Source of the DNA: G963675935 sp963719005
GTDB lineage: Bacteria > Planctomycetota > Planctomycetia > Pirellulales > Thermoguttaceae
Direction: 5' to 3'
Assembly (NCBI GenBank): GCA_963719005.1
Contig: CAVRAR010000014.1
Coordinates: forward strand, 1,178,001 to 1,242,000
DNA length: 64,000 nt
In this document: piece by piece, positions 1 to 11,100 of the stretch
Layout of the letters: each line of letters opens with the position of its first letter
Position numbering within the stretch: the stretch's first letter is position 1
Made by a program: the position numbers and the translations under genes
Notes under the pieces: generated by a model
Database searches by the model: none
Told to the model about the DNA's origin: nothing
What the model saw: only the letters and a program-made list of their open reading frames with translations

Positions 1-281
1 GTCAGCGCGGAATACGACTACGCGCCTTGTCACGCCTTGATTTTAGGATCGCCGAGAGGACAGTTGCCGTGATTATCCGACCGGAATCGAACCAGCAATC
101 CTAAATCCTTGAGTTGACAAAGCACTAAATGACCTTGCACGATCTTGGGAGGGAAAAAGGGGACAGGTCCAATTTGCCGGAACGGCCCGGCGGGTGCTTC
201 GCACAAATTGGACCTGTCCCCTTTTTCCCCCGTCGCAGTGATAGCGGGCGCCCCGCCGGATTATCGAAACGGACGTGGCGC
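1..281. other. intergenic left edge with one palindromic repeat
   Basis: I see no convincing gene here. The only structure is the long palindromic repeat at 151-229, listed separately. It lies just downstream of the S53 peptidase stop at 282 and could act as its terminator. Confidence 0.5.
151..229. repeat. REP-like palindrome, family A, copy 1
   Basis: A 79-bp imperfect palindrome. The arms read AAAAAGGGGACAGGTCCAAT and its reverse complement, around a GC-rich centre that contains a second small hairpin. The same unit recurs at 41290-41368 and 52396-52473, with a worn copy near 50866-50935. All complete copies lie between genes. I see no open reading frame in it. Confidence 0.85.
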
Positions 282-3200
282 TTAGCCATCCTTGTCATCC
301 AGCAGCCCGCCAAGATCGTACAGCCAATCAATCTTGGCCGAATTGGAGAGGGCGGAGAGGCTTGCGGCGGCAGCCAGGGCATTCTGGGCGCCGGACGCCG
401 CAGCCAACGTGAACGATCCGTTCAGGGTCGAGACGTTGCCCGACCCGTCGGTCGCGGTGATCTTATAGTTGTGGCTGCCGGCCGCCAGCGTGCCCAACGG
501 CGCGGAGAAGTTCACTCCTGACGACGCGGTGTAAGGGCCGCCGACGTTCGAAACCGATACGCCGTCGATTGCCAATGTGGAGCTCTTCACGCCCTGGGCG
601 TCAAAAGCGTTCCAACTGATTCGCCCTTTCGCCTGCGCCACTGCCACCTGGCTGATCACCGGGCCGTTCGTGATCGGGTTGGCCAAGGTGAAGTCGCCGC
701 TCGACGTCGATACGTTGCCGGCCTTGTCAACCGCCGTAATCGTATACGTGTGGTCGCCGGCCGCGAGCGTGGGAAGCGGCGCAGAGAAGTTCACGCCGGA
801 CGACGCGGTGTACGGGCCGCCGACGGGTGATACGGCCGTCCCGTCGATCGCCACCGACGAGCTTGCCACGCCGTCGGAATCCAGCGCGTTCCAACTGATC
901 CGGCCTTTCGTCTCCGACACCGCCACCTGGCTGATCGCCGGGCCGTTGCTGACCGCGGCAACCAAGGTGAAGGTGGCGGTCAGGTTCGAGACGTTGCCGG
1001 CCCTGTCAACCGCCGTAATCGTATACGTGTGGTCGCCGGCCGCCAACGTGGGAAGCGGCGCGGAGAAGTTCACCCCGGACGACGCGGTGTAAGGGCCGGA
1101 GACGTTCGGCACCGACTTTCCATCGATGGTGAGCGACGAGTTTGCCACGCCGTTGGCCGAAAAGGCGTTCCAACTGATCCGCCCTCTCGTCTCCGACACC
1201 GCCACCTGGCCGATCGTCGGGCCCTGGCTCACGATGCTAAAAGTGCCCGTTAAGGTTCCCACGTTGCCGAGCTTGTCGGTTGCCGTGATCGCATAGGAAT
1301 GGTCGCCGGCCGAGAGCGAGCCGAGCGGGGCGGAGTAGTTCACGCCGGACGACGCGGTGAACGGGCCGGAGATGCTCGACGCCGACTTTCCGTCAATCGT
1401 GATTGTCGAGCCCGCGACGCCATCGGGGTCGAGCACGTTCCAACTGATCTTCCCCTTGCTCTGCGACACCGCCACCAAGCCGATCGTCGGGTCGGAGTTG
1501 GGCGGGGCGACCACCGTGAACGTGCCCGTGCTGGTGCCGCTGACCCCCTTCGAGTCGGTCGCTTGAATCGCGTAGCTGTGGTCGCCGGCCGCCCACTTTC
1601 CAATCGTGCACGAATAGTACACGCTGCTGTACGGGCCGCTGATCGGAGTAATCGTATTCCCATCCACGGTCACCGTCTGCGAAGCAAGGCTGTAAGCGCT
1701 CGTGATCTGCCAGGTAATCACCAGGTTCTCGTTCGATTCGAGAATACCGTTCTCCGCCGTCGCCTCGGCGACAACCACGGATGAGATCGAGAGGTCGTCG
1801 TTGACGATCGTCCCCGTGCCGGTAACGCTCGAGAGCGTGGCGTTGGTCGGATTGCTGAGGTTCACGTAGAACGTTTCGTCGGGTTCGACGGTGGTGTCGC
1901 CGTTGACCGTGACGCTGATCGTCTTGGCGGTGTTATCGCCGCCGGCCCATGTCAGCGTGCCGCTGGTGGCCACATAGTCGCCGCTGCCGGCCGTGGCCGT
2001 TCCGTCCGCCGTGGCATAGTCTACGCTCACCGGCAGGGTGTTCGCCCCCGAGATGCTCACCGTGAAATCGAAGGTCTTCGTCCCGCTGTCCCCTTCCGTC
2101 AGCGTGACGTTCCCGATCGACAGCACCGGAATGCTTGCCTCCGCAATGGTGTAAGCGTAATCGCTCCAACTACTCTCCAGCCCGCCGACGCTGTTGTATG
2201 CCATTACCCGCCACTTGTACGTATCGCCGGCCGTCAGCGGCGTGCTGGGAGTATAGGACGTGCCGCTGACCGGTGCGCTGCTGAGCAGCGTCTGGCCGCT
2301 TGTGGTGTCCACGAGGTCGAGGTAATACCCGGTGGCCCCAAGAACTGCCGACCAGGAGCACGTGGGCGTTAGCGTGACGGTAATCGGGCTGCTATCGACG
2401 GGCCATGAAAGCGTAGGCGCGGCAAGCGAAGTGAGGACCGTGAACGAGGCGGAAGAACTGACAGGCGATGATTCCAGGTTTGTGCCGCCGCCCGAATTTG
2501 CCAAGTCGGGGAACTGAGACCAGACGGAAAACGTGTAGCTGTGTCCCGAAATCAGACCAGTGGCGGAAGTCGAGAGGAGTGTGGTAACGCTTCCGGTCGA
2601 TAAGGTCACGCTGCCGCCGGTCGTGTTGTCGGTCAGCACGACACTATACGAGATCGCGTCGTTCACGGCCGTCCAGTTGAACGTCGCACTTGTCGAAGTC
2701 AGTATCGAGGCCGGAGGCGAGGAAAGCGTCGGCGCAGGCACGTCCTGCCCCAGCCATTCCGCGATTGCATCCGCATGGGGCGTGCCGAGGCCGCTGGCAT
2801 CATCATAGCCGGTGGTGGCCGCGTAGTAGTTATTGTCTCCAGCGGTGACGTCGTGAAATGCCATCGCATACCAATCGGAATTCTGGTAAGTCGCGTACAA
2901 CGCCGGGATGGCTGCGTGTCCGAGGCTCGATTCGCCGGCTATGCTTGCTCCCTGGTTGGCAATGCCGATCAGCGCGGCCCAAGACGGAGCGGCCACACTG
3001 GTTCCCCCGTTTTCCGACCAAGGCGAGCTAGGAAAATCGTAAGAATCGTAAACATAGCAACTGCCGTACCCGTGGAACGAAACGTCGGGGGTGACGCGGT
3101 ACAAAGAATCTGTGATGCCGGATTGCCAGGACGGCGCTGCAATCAACGTACTAGGCCCGCCGGCGCTTGCATCCTCCCGGCCGTCATTCCACACTTCTTC

Positions 3201-4005
3201 ATGGACGTAATCGCCCGCCGCATCGACTACCGGCTGAGACGTCCCGTAAAACGCCGCTCCACCCACGCTGAGCGCATAGGTGCTCGTCGAAGGATAGTCG
3301 ACGACTTCGCCGTTATGTTCGTCGCCGCTGGAAACGACAAACGTCACGCCGGGATGTTGCGAGCCGATCGTCTCGAACGCGGGATACCAACCGAGATCAG
3401 CAGATTGGGCATCGCTCTCGGGCGTGCCGAAACTCAGTGAAACCACGGAGACGCCGGAGATATTCGCCGCGGCGCCCATCGCCGTCACGATTTGGGCGTC
3501 AGAGTTAGCCTCGACCAAAACGATGTTCGCGCCTGGTGCCAGCGCATGCACCCACTCGACGTCCATCGATGTTTCGATCGCCAATCCGGTGGTGGGATCG
3601 GAGGGATCATAGGGAGTGGCCGCAGGCGGAAGAGTGGTGGTCGCGTTGCCAAACGAGTCAACCCCCATTTTCCTGAAGAACCCGGAATGCTCGGCGATGC
3701 CGAACTGGAGATCGAACGCATGCAGGTCGCTGGCGATGTTCGGATCGTCGAGTTCGTCCACGATGGCGATCGTCTGCCCGCTTCCATCGCCGTGGATGCC
3801 GCCGGCAAACTGAATCAGGTCGAAGCCATAGGCATGTTCGATCTGTGCAGGGGTCAAACCGCCGCTGGGGAGAGTCGCCGAGAGCAGCGACCTCTCTTCG
3901 AGCGACTCCATCCGCAGCGCCGCGAGTCAGATGCCGGCAAGCCCTCTTCCCCCCTTGTCCCAACCGTTCCGACCGCTTCGCACGCCGATCAAGAAATCGG
4001 GTCAT
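282..4005 (-). CDS. secreted S53 (sedolisin) serine-carboxyl peptidase with LEPR-XLL signal, Fn3-like, Calx-beta and Ig-like repeats
   Basis: Predicted exported peptidase of about 1240 aa. The clean open frame begins at ATG 3911 (1209 aa) and starts directly with the LEPR-XLL signature SLEERSLLS. A basic leader starting at ATG 4005 (MTRFLDRRAKRSERL) joins in frame if one extra base near 3928 is removed; that join is inference. Numbered from ATG 3911, S53 catalytic residues are visible: E113 and D117 in ETSMD, D197 in SSGD, and S305 in GGTSVAAP. A calcium-site-like GDNNYYAATTGYDDASGLG segment follows. After residue 395 come two fibronectin-III-like segments, a Calx-beta domain (about 592-705) and five Ig-like repeats that match those in the giant gene next door. 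No S53 pro-domain is present. It is transcribed divergently from the giant gene, with tRNA-His between them. The peptidase call is strong; the substrate is unknown. Confidence 0.88.
420..1790 (-). repeat. five tandem Ig-like repeat units in the S53 protein
   Basis: Five units of about 80-95 codons share the pattern QVAVSETKGRISWNA, then IDG, GGPYTASSGVNFSAP, LAAGDHTYTITA and a GNVS ending. The most upstream unit (about 1500-1790) is a divergent version beginning VVVAEAT. The unit order and wording match the array at 25806-27210 in the giant gene, in the opposite orientation. Confidence 0.85.
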
Positions 4006-4100
4006 AGTCTTCTCTGCCTAATGTCCCAAGAAAGCCGCCCAAGCTGCCGGTTTCAGAAAACCATCTTTGGGGTGACAAAGCGCTGTTTTGCCAATGCCCA

Positions 4101-4146
4101 GGCCGACAGTCTCCCTTATTATCCTGTCGGCCTGCGAAAGAATCAA
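4101..4146 (-). promoter_or_regulatory. candidate promoter of the S53 gene overlapped by a perfect inverted repeat
   Basis: On the minus strand TTGATT (4146-4141) is followed after exactly 17 bp by GATAAT (4123-4118), a good sigma-70 match. A perfect 9-bp inverted repeat, GGCCGACAG (4101-4109) and CTGTCGGCC (4124-4132), brackets the -10 box, so it may be an operator or a leader hairpin. The distance to the ATG at 4005 is about 110 bp. Confidence 0.45.
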
Positions 4147-4330
4147 GCGCCGACTCTGGTCGGTCGGCCATCAGCCATGATGGCAGCGCCTTGGACCTTC
4201 ATAGTCTACCGCGCACTTTGGGGGGTGGCCCGGCGGGCACACCTCCGACGATCGGCGAAGCCTAACGTCTTGAAGCTGAGAACCTTAGGCGAAACCACAC
4301 GAAACTCTGGCGAGCGCGAAAAGACCAAGG

Positions 4331-4405
4331 GGTGGCTGACCGGACTTGAACCGGCGACATCCAGATCCACAATCTGGCACTCTAACCAACTGAGCTACAG
4401 CCACC
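4331..4405 (-). tRNA. tRNA-His (GTG)
   Basis: The reverse strand folds as a complete cloverleaf. The acceptor is GTGGCTG/CAGCCAC, with the extra G-1 at 4405 opposite C73 at 4331, the hallmark of tRNA-His. The D-arm contains AGCTCAGTTGGTTAGAG, the anticodon loop reads ATTGTGG (anticodon GTG), and the T-arm is GGTTCAAGTCC. The 3' CCA is not encoded. Confidence 0.95.
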
Positions 4406-4552
4406 AAACAACAGCAACTAAGCCTACCACAAAGCCTGACGCTGACAAGCCCTCGCGCCGTTGCGGGCAACGCTTGAAACAGTGCGATGGTTCCGGGCTA
4501 TTGGCCCGCATTTCCCAGTATTATAGCGAGAACAGGCAACAACGGCGCGTTC

Positions 4553-4622
4553 GGTGGGGCAGACATTCTTGTCTGCCGTGACTGCTGCACTTTTCGGAGC
4601 AGACAGGAATGTCTGCCCCACC
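4553..4622. repeat. REP-like palindrome, family B, copy 1
   Basis: An inverted repeat with arms GGTGGGGCAGACATTC and GAATGTCTGCCCCACC. Each arm contains its own small hairpin around TTCTTGTCTGC. A second copy lies at 37488-37558. Confidence 0.85.
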
Positions 4623-4788
4623 GCGCGGCAAGGCGGGAGAACCTACCGGCGCTCCACGGTGTTAAAAAAACGGCACAACCCGCACTCAACTCAGCCACAT
4701 CGTATGGGCCGTACAGTTACCACCTACAATGGCTTAGCTAATGTGGGTTGCAAGCAAGGGGCCGATCGTGCCATCGCAAACCATTTGC

Positions 4789-4817
4789 TTGACATAATTC
4801 CCACCGTTGCTTAGGTT
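4789..4817 (+). promoter_or_regulatory. candidate sigma-70 promoter of the giant gene
   Basis: A perfect TTGACA (4789-4794) is followed after 17 bp by TAGGTT (4812-4817), a 4/6 match to the -10 consensus. The leader to ATG 4957 would be about 135 nt. Confidence 0.4.
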
Positions 4818-4956
4818 AGAACCTTATGTGCCGACTGCCTAAAGGGGAGGGACGCCGGGGATCTTAGGGTGCGCACCGGTTGGGGAGTCTGGGCTGACTG
4901 CCTGTCTTCAAGGACTGCGGCCGTTTCTACTGGAACATCGGAAGGAGATTGGGGTT

Positions 4957-7900
4957 ATGTCACGCTGGGGTCTGCTACGTTGTCGCGCGGTTGCCGAGCC
5001 GGTGCGGTCCAATCATCGCAAGCAGCGGGACGCTTCCCGTTCAAAGCTTCACCGCAGCCTTCGCATCGAGCAGTTCGAAGAACGAGCGCTGCTGAGCATT
5101 GGCGCGTGGATGCCATTGGGTCCCTCGCCGATCATTAACGGCCAGACGGAAAACGTCGCCCCACTTCTGTCGGGCCAGTATCTCAACCAAGTCGTCGGCG
5201 CCATTCAGGCGGTGGCCGTCAGCCCGACGAATGCCGACCTCATGTACGTCGGCACCGTCAACGGCGGCATCTGGCGAACCAACAATGCCACCGCGGCCAA
5301 CCCCACCTGGACCCCGTTGACCGATAACCTCCCGTCGCTTTCGATCGGCGCGATCGCACTCGATCCGACCGATCCAAGCGGCCAGACCATTGTCGCCGGC
5401 GTGGGACGCACGAGCGATTATTATCGAGAAGGCTCCGCAACGCTGACCGGCATTCTTCGCTCGACCGACGGCGGCGTCACCTGGTCGCAACTCGCCGGCA
5501 GCGGAACCGTGACACTGACCAATAAGAACATTTCGGGCATTGCCGTGCGCGGCAACACGATTCTCGTCTCCGTCGACAATGCCACTTCGGGCAGTTATAA
5601 CGACGTCGGCATCTTCCGCAGCACCGATGGCGGCGCCACCTTCACCCAGATCTCCAACGGCAACGGCGCCAGCGACGGTCTGCCGGGCGGCATCGCCTAC
5701 GATTTGGCCGCCGATCCCGTCAATGCCAGCGTGTTCTACACCGCCATCGTCGGCGCCACAACCTTTAATGGGAAGAACGGAATCTACAAATCGACGAACG
5801 CGGGCGCCACCTGGGCCAAAGTCAGCGACACCGTGGTCGACGCCTTCATCAACACCGGCGGCGCCACCGTTACCCACAGTATCCGCATCAGCGTCGGCAA
5901 GGCAAATCAGGTTTACATCGGCATCGCCGACCAGGATCCGGCGGATCCCAACAGCGATCAACTTGTTGCCGTCTTCCGCGGCGCCACCGGCGGAGCCGTT
6001 TGGACGGAGATGGACCTTCCCACAACCACCGATGCCGGCATCCCCGACGGCATCGAGTTGCCCCACGTGCCTGTCCAGGCGGGCGATCCGCTGGGAACTT
6101 TGCCCAGTGGGAAGGGCTGCGTCGGTTTCTCGATTCTCGCCGACCCGAACAATCCGAACCTCGTGTATGTCGGCGGCGGCGCGCAGCCGGTGGCCGGCCC
6201 CGACTCGGAAATCGGCGCCCAGAGCCTCAGCGGACGGCTCTTCCGCGGCGACGCCTCACAGCCGACCGGAAGCCAATGGGTTTCTTTGACCAACTCCAAT
6301 TCGCTAGGTCCGACCGGCGGCGGCACCGCCAACGACTCGTCGCCCGCCGCCGACTCGCGCGACATGGTCTTCGACAGTCTTGGCCGTCTGATCGAGGTCG
6401 ATGGCGGCGGCATCTATGCTCGCACCAATCCAAAGAGCAACACGGGCGATTGGTATTCGCTGAACGGCAGCTTGCAAATCACCGAATTTCACGACGTCGC
6501 CTACGATACGATCTCGAACATCGCCATCGGCGGCGCGGAGGACACCGGCGTCTCCGAGGAGACCGCCACCGGCAGCACGACGTGGCGCGAGGTCAACTCC
6601 GGCAACGGAGGAGCCGTCGCCATCGACGACACCACTCTCGCCGGCCAGAACGAGTCCTACCGCTACACCGCCGGCGAGGATCTGGCAGGCTTCGAGAAGC
6701 GGACCGTCGATGCCAACAACAACGTGCTCGACACCGAGAATCCGGCGCTGATGGTCACCGATGCCGGCGCCGACTTCTATACGGTCGACGGCGGGCAGTT
6801 CGTCACGCCCGTGGTCCTCAACTCCATCGATCCGTCGCGGATGGTCATCGGCGGCTCGAAGGCCGTCTTCGAGTCGTTCGACCGCGGCGAGAGCTTGACC
6901 GACTTGACCCTCGTACCCAACGCCCACGCCATGGTTTACGGCGGCTATCTCGACGGCGTGGCCAATCCCGACGTGCTATGGGTCGTTTCCGACGCCGGCG
7001 TCTACCTGCGAACTTCCGCCACGGGCACGCTGACGAGATTAGCTGGCTACACCGGCGGCCCGGCACGCGACATCGTCGTCGATCCGACCGATTGGCAAAA
7101 AGCCTACGTCATCGACGCCAACAACATTTATTATACCGCCGACGGCGGCGGAACCTGGACCAACATCACGCACGGCGACGTCCGCTTGGTCGGTCTCCAG
7201 TCGGTCCAGTTCGTCGCCGCGGGCAACGCCAGCGCCATCCTGGTGGGCGGTCTCGACGGCGTCTTCGAGTCGCAGGGCGGAACCACCGGCGTCTGGAACA
7301 GATTGGGCGCCGACCTGCCCAACGTCGCCGTCCAGGACATGGTCTACGACCCGCAGGACGACGTGCTGATCGTGGGCACGCTCGGCCGCGGCGCCTGGGA
7401 ACTCCGCGACATACGCCCCGCCGTGATTACTCCCTTGACCCTGCTCTCCGTGAGCACCAACACCACGACCTACACGAACCTGGCGACGGTCGCCACGATC
7501 ACCGCCTCTCCGCTGCAACTGACGCTCCACTTCAACGACGAAGCAGGTCATCGACGCCACGACCCTCGCTGGAATCCAGATCACGCGCGCCGGAGCGGAC
7601 GGCACGTTCTACGACCCCGTCACCAATCCCTACGACACCGACGACGTGGTCATCAATCCCGGCTACATCAGCCTCGGCGACAACCCGAACGACGTGATCA
7701 TTCGCTTCAGCCAGGCTCTGCCCGACGATTTATATCACGTGACGATTGTCGGGCAGGGGACCGATGGCGTGCATACCTACTACGGCCCCGACGGCAAATC
7801 GGTGGCGCCGTTGACGAACTCCACCGGCATTCCCGTCCAATTCGGTCAAATCGGGTCGGGCAGCCAGAGCTATTGGGACGGGCGCAATTTCGTGTGGAGT

Positions 7901-8154
7901 TTCAACCTGACCTTGCCCCCCCAGGTCACCGCCGTCGTGCCGCAGCCGATCACTCGCGCCGCCGACGGCACTTTGTCGCAGGCTCGCAATCAGATCGAGG
8001 TGTATTTCAGCGGCGACATGAATGCGGCTTCGGCCGAAACCACCGCTTTCTACAGCTTGATCAAAACTGCAGAAACGGCGAACACCGCCGACGACCAGGT
8101 CATCCAGCCGACTGCCGCGGACTACGATCCGCTTGGCCAGGAAAGTCACCTTGA
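4957..8154 (+). CDS. giant gene, segment 1: LEPR-XLL signal and Asp-box beta-propeller
   Basis: The coding sense runs to about 7543; beyond that this frame is out of register. LEPR-XLL lies at 5062-5103. The rest is a sialidase/VPS10-like propeller with repeated Asp-box motifs: STDGGVTW (about 5461), STDGGATF (about 5620), STNAGATW (about 5790) and TADGGGTW (about 7137). It closes with VGTLGRGAWEL (about 7372-7404). Such propellers often bind glycans or form scaffolds; no glycosidase active site is evident. The sequence continues in another frame as QVIDATTLAGIQITRAG from about 7544, an Ig-like segment running to about 8138. Confidence 0.75.
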   Translation: MSRWGLLRCRAVAEPVRSNHRKQRDASRSKLHRSLRIEQFEERALLSIGAWMPLGPSPIINGQTENVAPLLSGQYLNQVVGAIQAVAVSPTNADLMYVGTVNGGIWRTNNATAANPTWTPLTDNLPSLSIGAIALDPTDPSGQTIVAGVGRTSDYYREGSATLTGILRSTDGGVTWSQLAGSGTVTLTNKNISGIAVRGNTILVSVDNATSGSYNDVGIFRSTDGGATFTQISNGNGASDGLPGGIAYDLAADPVNASVFYTAIVGATTFNGKNGIYKSTNAGATWAKVSDTVVDAFINTGGATVTHSIRISVGKANQVYIGIADQDPADPNSDQLVAVFRGATGGAVWTEMDLPTTTDAGIPDGIELPHVPVQAGDPLGTLPSGKGCVGFSILADPNNPNLVYVGGGAQPVAGPDSEIGAQSLSGRLFRGDASQPTGSQWVSLTNSNSLGPTGGGTANDSSPAADSRDMVFDSLGRLIEVDGGGIYARTNPKSNTGDWYSLNGSLQITEFHDVAYDTISNIAIGGAEDTGVSEETATGSTTWREVNSGNGGAVAIDDTTLAGQNESYRYTAGEDLAGFEKRTVDANNNVLDTENPALMVTDAGADFYTVDGGQFVTPVVLNSIDPSRMVIGGSKAVFESFDRGESLTDLTLVPNAHAMVYGGYLDGVANPDVLWVVSDAGVYLRTSATGTLTRLAGYTGGPARDIVVDPTDWQKAYVIDANNIYYTADGGGTWTNITHGDVRLVGLQSVQFVAAGNASAILVGGLDGVFESQGGTTGVWNRLGADLPNVAVQDMVYDPQDDVLIVGTLGRGAWELRDIRPAVITPLTLLSVSTNTTTYTNLATVATITASPLQLTLHFNDEAGHRRHDPRWNPDHARRSGRHVLRPRHQSLRHRRRGHQSRLHQPRRQPERRDHSLQPGSARRFISRDDCRAGDRWRAYLLRPRRQIGGAVDELHRHSRPIRSNRVGQPELLGRAQFRVEFQPDLAPPGHRRRAAADHSRRRRHFVAGSQSDRGVFQRRHECGFGRNHRFLQLDQNCRNGEHRRRPGHPADCRGLRSAWPGKSP

Positions 8155-11100
8155 CCTTCGGCAAAGACATCAACGGCAATCCGATCACCGATCTGGCCGA
8201 TCTGACCGGCCCCGGTCTCGGCGTGGGCTCCTACCGCCTGCGCGTGGGCGACCCGTACAACGTCGTCGCAGCGGCAGACGGCGGACAGGGCGGAAACATC
8301 GTCACGATCGAACGCACCGACGCCGAGGCAGCCGAAAACGATGCCACCGACTCGACGTTCACAGGCGCGACCGACCTGGGGAATTACTCGACGTCCACGC
8401 CCGAATCATGGGTGATTTCGGCCGACATCGGCGCGAGACCTTATGTCTTGGAGTGGCCGGGCGGGCAGGACACCCCCGGCTCGCGCAGCCTGCCGGACGG
8501 CGCCACCGACGTCAGCGGCGAGAACCAGCGTTCCCGTCGGTTCCGGCGACGTCGGCCCCGATGGCGAAATCCCCACCCTCTATTACAATTTCCAGACCCT
8601 TTACGGCTACATCGGCAATACGCCGTTGTCGAACTTGATCACGGCGGCGCAAGAGCAGCGGGTTCGCGACTGCTTTTCGTTGTTCACCCAGTATTTCGGC
8701 GTCCAGTTCGTCGAGACCGCCAACCAAGGCGCCACGATCGCCACCGGCGATCTCCGCGCGTTCGGCAGCGACACGCCCACCGGCGCCGGCAGTCCGGCGG
8801 GCATGGAAGGCACCGGTTACAACGGCAACCCGCTGGTGGTCGTCAACAACTTCTACAACTGGGGCAACGACGAGTTTGGCGGCTCGTACATGAGCACCGT
8901 GATGCATGAAATCATGCACACGCTCGGTTTCGGGCACTCCTACGATCTGGCCGGCCCCGACATCATGGGCAGCGACCCCGACGTCGCCTCGTCGTCGGAA
9001 GCCTCCTTCCCCGACAACGGCGACATCGTCAGCGGCCAGTACCTGTACCGCCCGGACAGCATGGACATCGACCTCTACAAGTTCGAGGTCGGCGCCGGCG
9101 GCGGCGACTTCACCGCCGAGACCATCGCCCAGCGATTGCAGAACGCGAGTCTCGTTGAACTCGGCGCTGGTCCTTTTCGACAGCCAGGGAAACGTCGTCG
9201 CCCGCAACGACGATTACTACGGCAAGATTCGTTCATCTCGATGCATCTGGATCCGGGGACGTACTACATCGGCGTCAGCGCCAGCGGCAACGACCAGTAC
9301 AATCCGAACATTCCCGACAGCGGCATCGGCGGCACGACCGAAGGGGCCTACCAGTTGCGGCTGGACTTGCAGCCGGACGTCGCCACGCAATTGACCGAGC
9401 GCGCAAGGCATTGCCCTCGACGGCGACGCCGACGGAACCGCCGGCGGCGAGTACAACTACTGGTTCAACGTCCAGACCGCCAGCAGCACGCCCGCGCAAA
9501 ATCACACGCTGATCGTCGATAAGCGAACCGTGGGCGCCGCCACCGACACCGGCAACGGCACCCTGGCCAATCCGTACAACAACATTTCCACCGCGATCGC
9601 CGCGGCAAAGGCGGGCGACGTCATCCGCGTCGTCGGCAACAACTTCGCCAACGACGACCAAGGCAACGGCATTCAGGCCGTCGCCGGCAGCGCGCTCACC
9701 GACGGTCAGACCTTCACGATTTCCGACGCCACACGTCACCTACACCTTCGAGTTCGACAGCAACAGTTTCGTCGCTCAACGGCAACATCCGCATCCCGTT
9801 CACCTCGTCCGACACCGCCGCGACGATTGCCGCGAAGATCGCCGCCGCCATCAACTCGGTAAGCTGGATTCCGCCGGGACTGAGCCCCTTGACGCCGACC
9901 AGGAAAGTCGGCGGCCTGTACGCCAGGGCAACCGTTTCCACCGCCGACAACACCGTCGTCAACGTCGACGGGCCGACCGTGACGATCAATCTGGGCACGA
10001 GCAAGCTGCTGTCGACCCTGCAGGACAACAAGGCCTACGAAATCGGCACGGATCAGTCCGGCGCCGCGCTCAGCGACGGCAAGAAGCTGGAAGTGCCCAA
10101 GGGCGTGACGCTGATGTTCGACGCCGGCGCCGTCGTCAAGCTCCACGGCGCGAACATCGACGTCGGCAGTTCCGCCGTAACCATCGACCGCAGCATGGGC
10201 TCGGTTCAGGTGCTCGGCGTTCCCGGCGAAAGCGTCTATTTCACGTCGTATTTGAACACGCGGCTCGGCACGACCACCGTCACCAGCCCGTCGGCGCCGG
10301 CGGCGGCGGCCGGCGACTGGGGCGGGCTCGTCTTCCGCAACAACTACGATTACGAAGAACAGGCGACCGATCTCAGCCGGCAGGTTCTCGAACAACAAGG
10401 CATCTTCCTCGATTACGTCAACCACGCCAACATCAGCTACGGCGGCGGCAAGGTGACCGTCAACGGCGTGCAAGACGTCTACGACCCGATCGACATGATC
10501 GAGGCCCGCCCCACCGTCTCCTTCAACACGATCACGCACAGTGCCGACGCCGCCATGTCGGCCGACCCGAACAGTCTCGAGGAATCGTCGTTTTACGATC
10601 GATTCGGCGAGACGCTGTACACGAACGACTACGACCGCGTGGGCCCCGACATACACGGCAACGTCGTGCAAAACAACAGCATCAACGGCCTGTACCTGCG
10701 CGTCGCCACCAATGCCGGGCAGTCGCTGGAAAATCTCAGCGTGCCCGCCCGCTTCAACGACGTCGATATCGTCCTGGCGGTTCCCGAGAACGTGGTGATT
10801 CAAGGCGACTCCGGCGAGAACCTGCAGGTCACCGGCACTTGCGCTCTGCAGCCCGGCGGGCGCAACGAACTCGTGTTGCCCTCCGATCCGACCGATTTGG
10901 CCGACCGGCAATACTTCTACTTGAGCGACGGCGTGACCACGATGCGATTCGAGTTCGACCCGGCCAACAACGGTGTGAATTCGGGCAGCGTAGCGATTCC
11001 GCAGCCCGGCGACAAGAATCTGTCGGAGGAACAACAGATTGTCAACTCGATCAACTACGCCCACACCACCTACGGTTTGAAGATTGAGGCGAAGGTTAGC

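Larger units (their letters stand above)
4406..4956. other. intergenic region upstream of the giant gene
   Basis: It holds the palindromic repeat at 4553-4622 and a candidate promoter at 4789-4817. The leader ends in a strong ribosome binding site, GGAAGGAG, about 9 bases before ATG 4957. No gene is evident in the remainder. Confidence 0.5.

Noticed and set aside
4957..7543. Sialidase activity for the Asp-box propeller
   Set aside because: Asp boxes are present, but I see no Arg triad or catalytic Tyr/Glu arrangement; Asp boxes also occur in non-enzymatic propellers.
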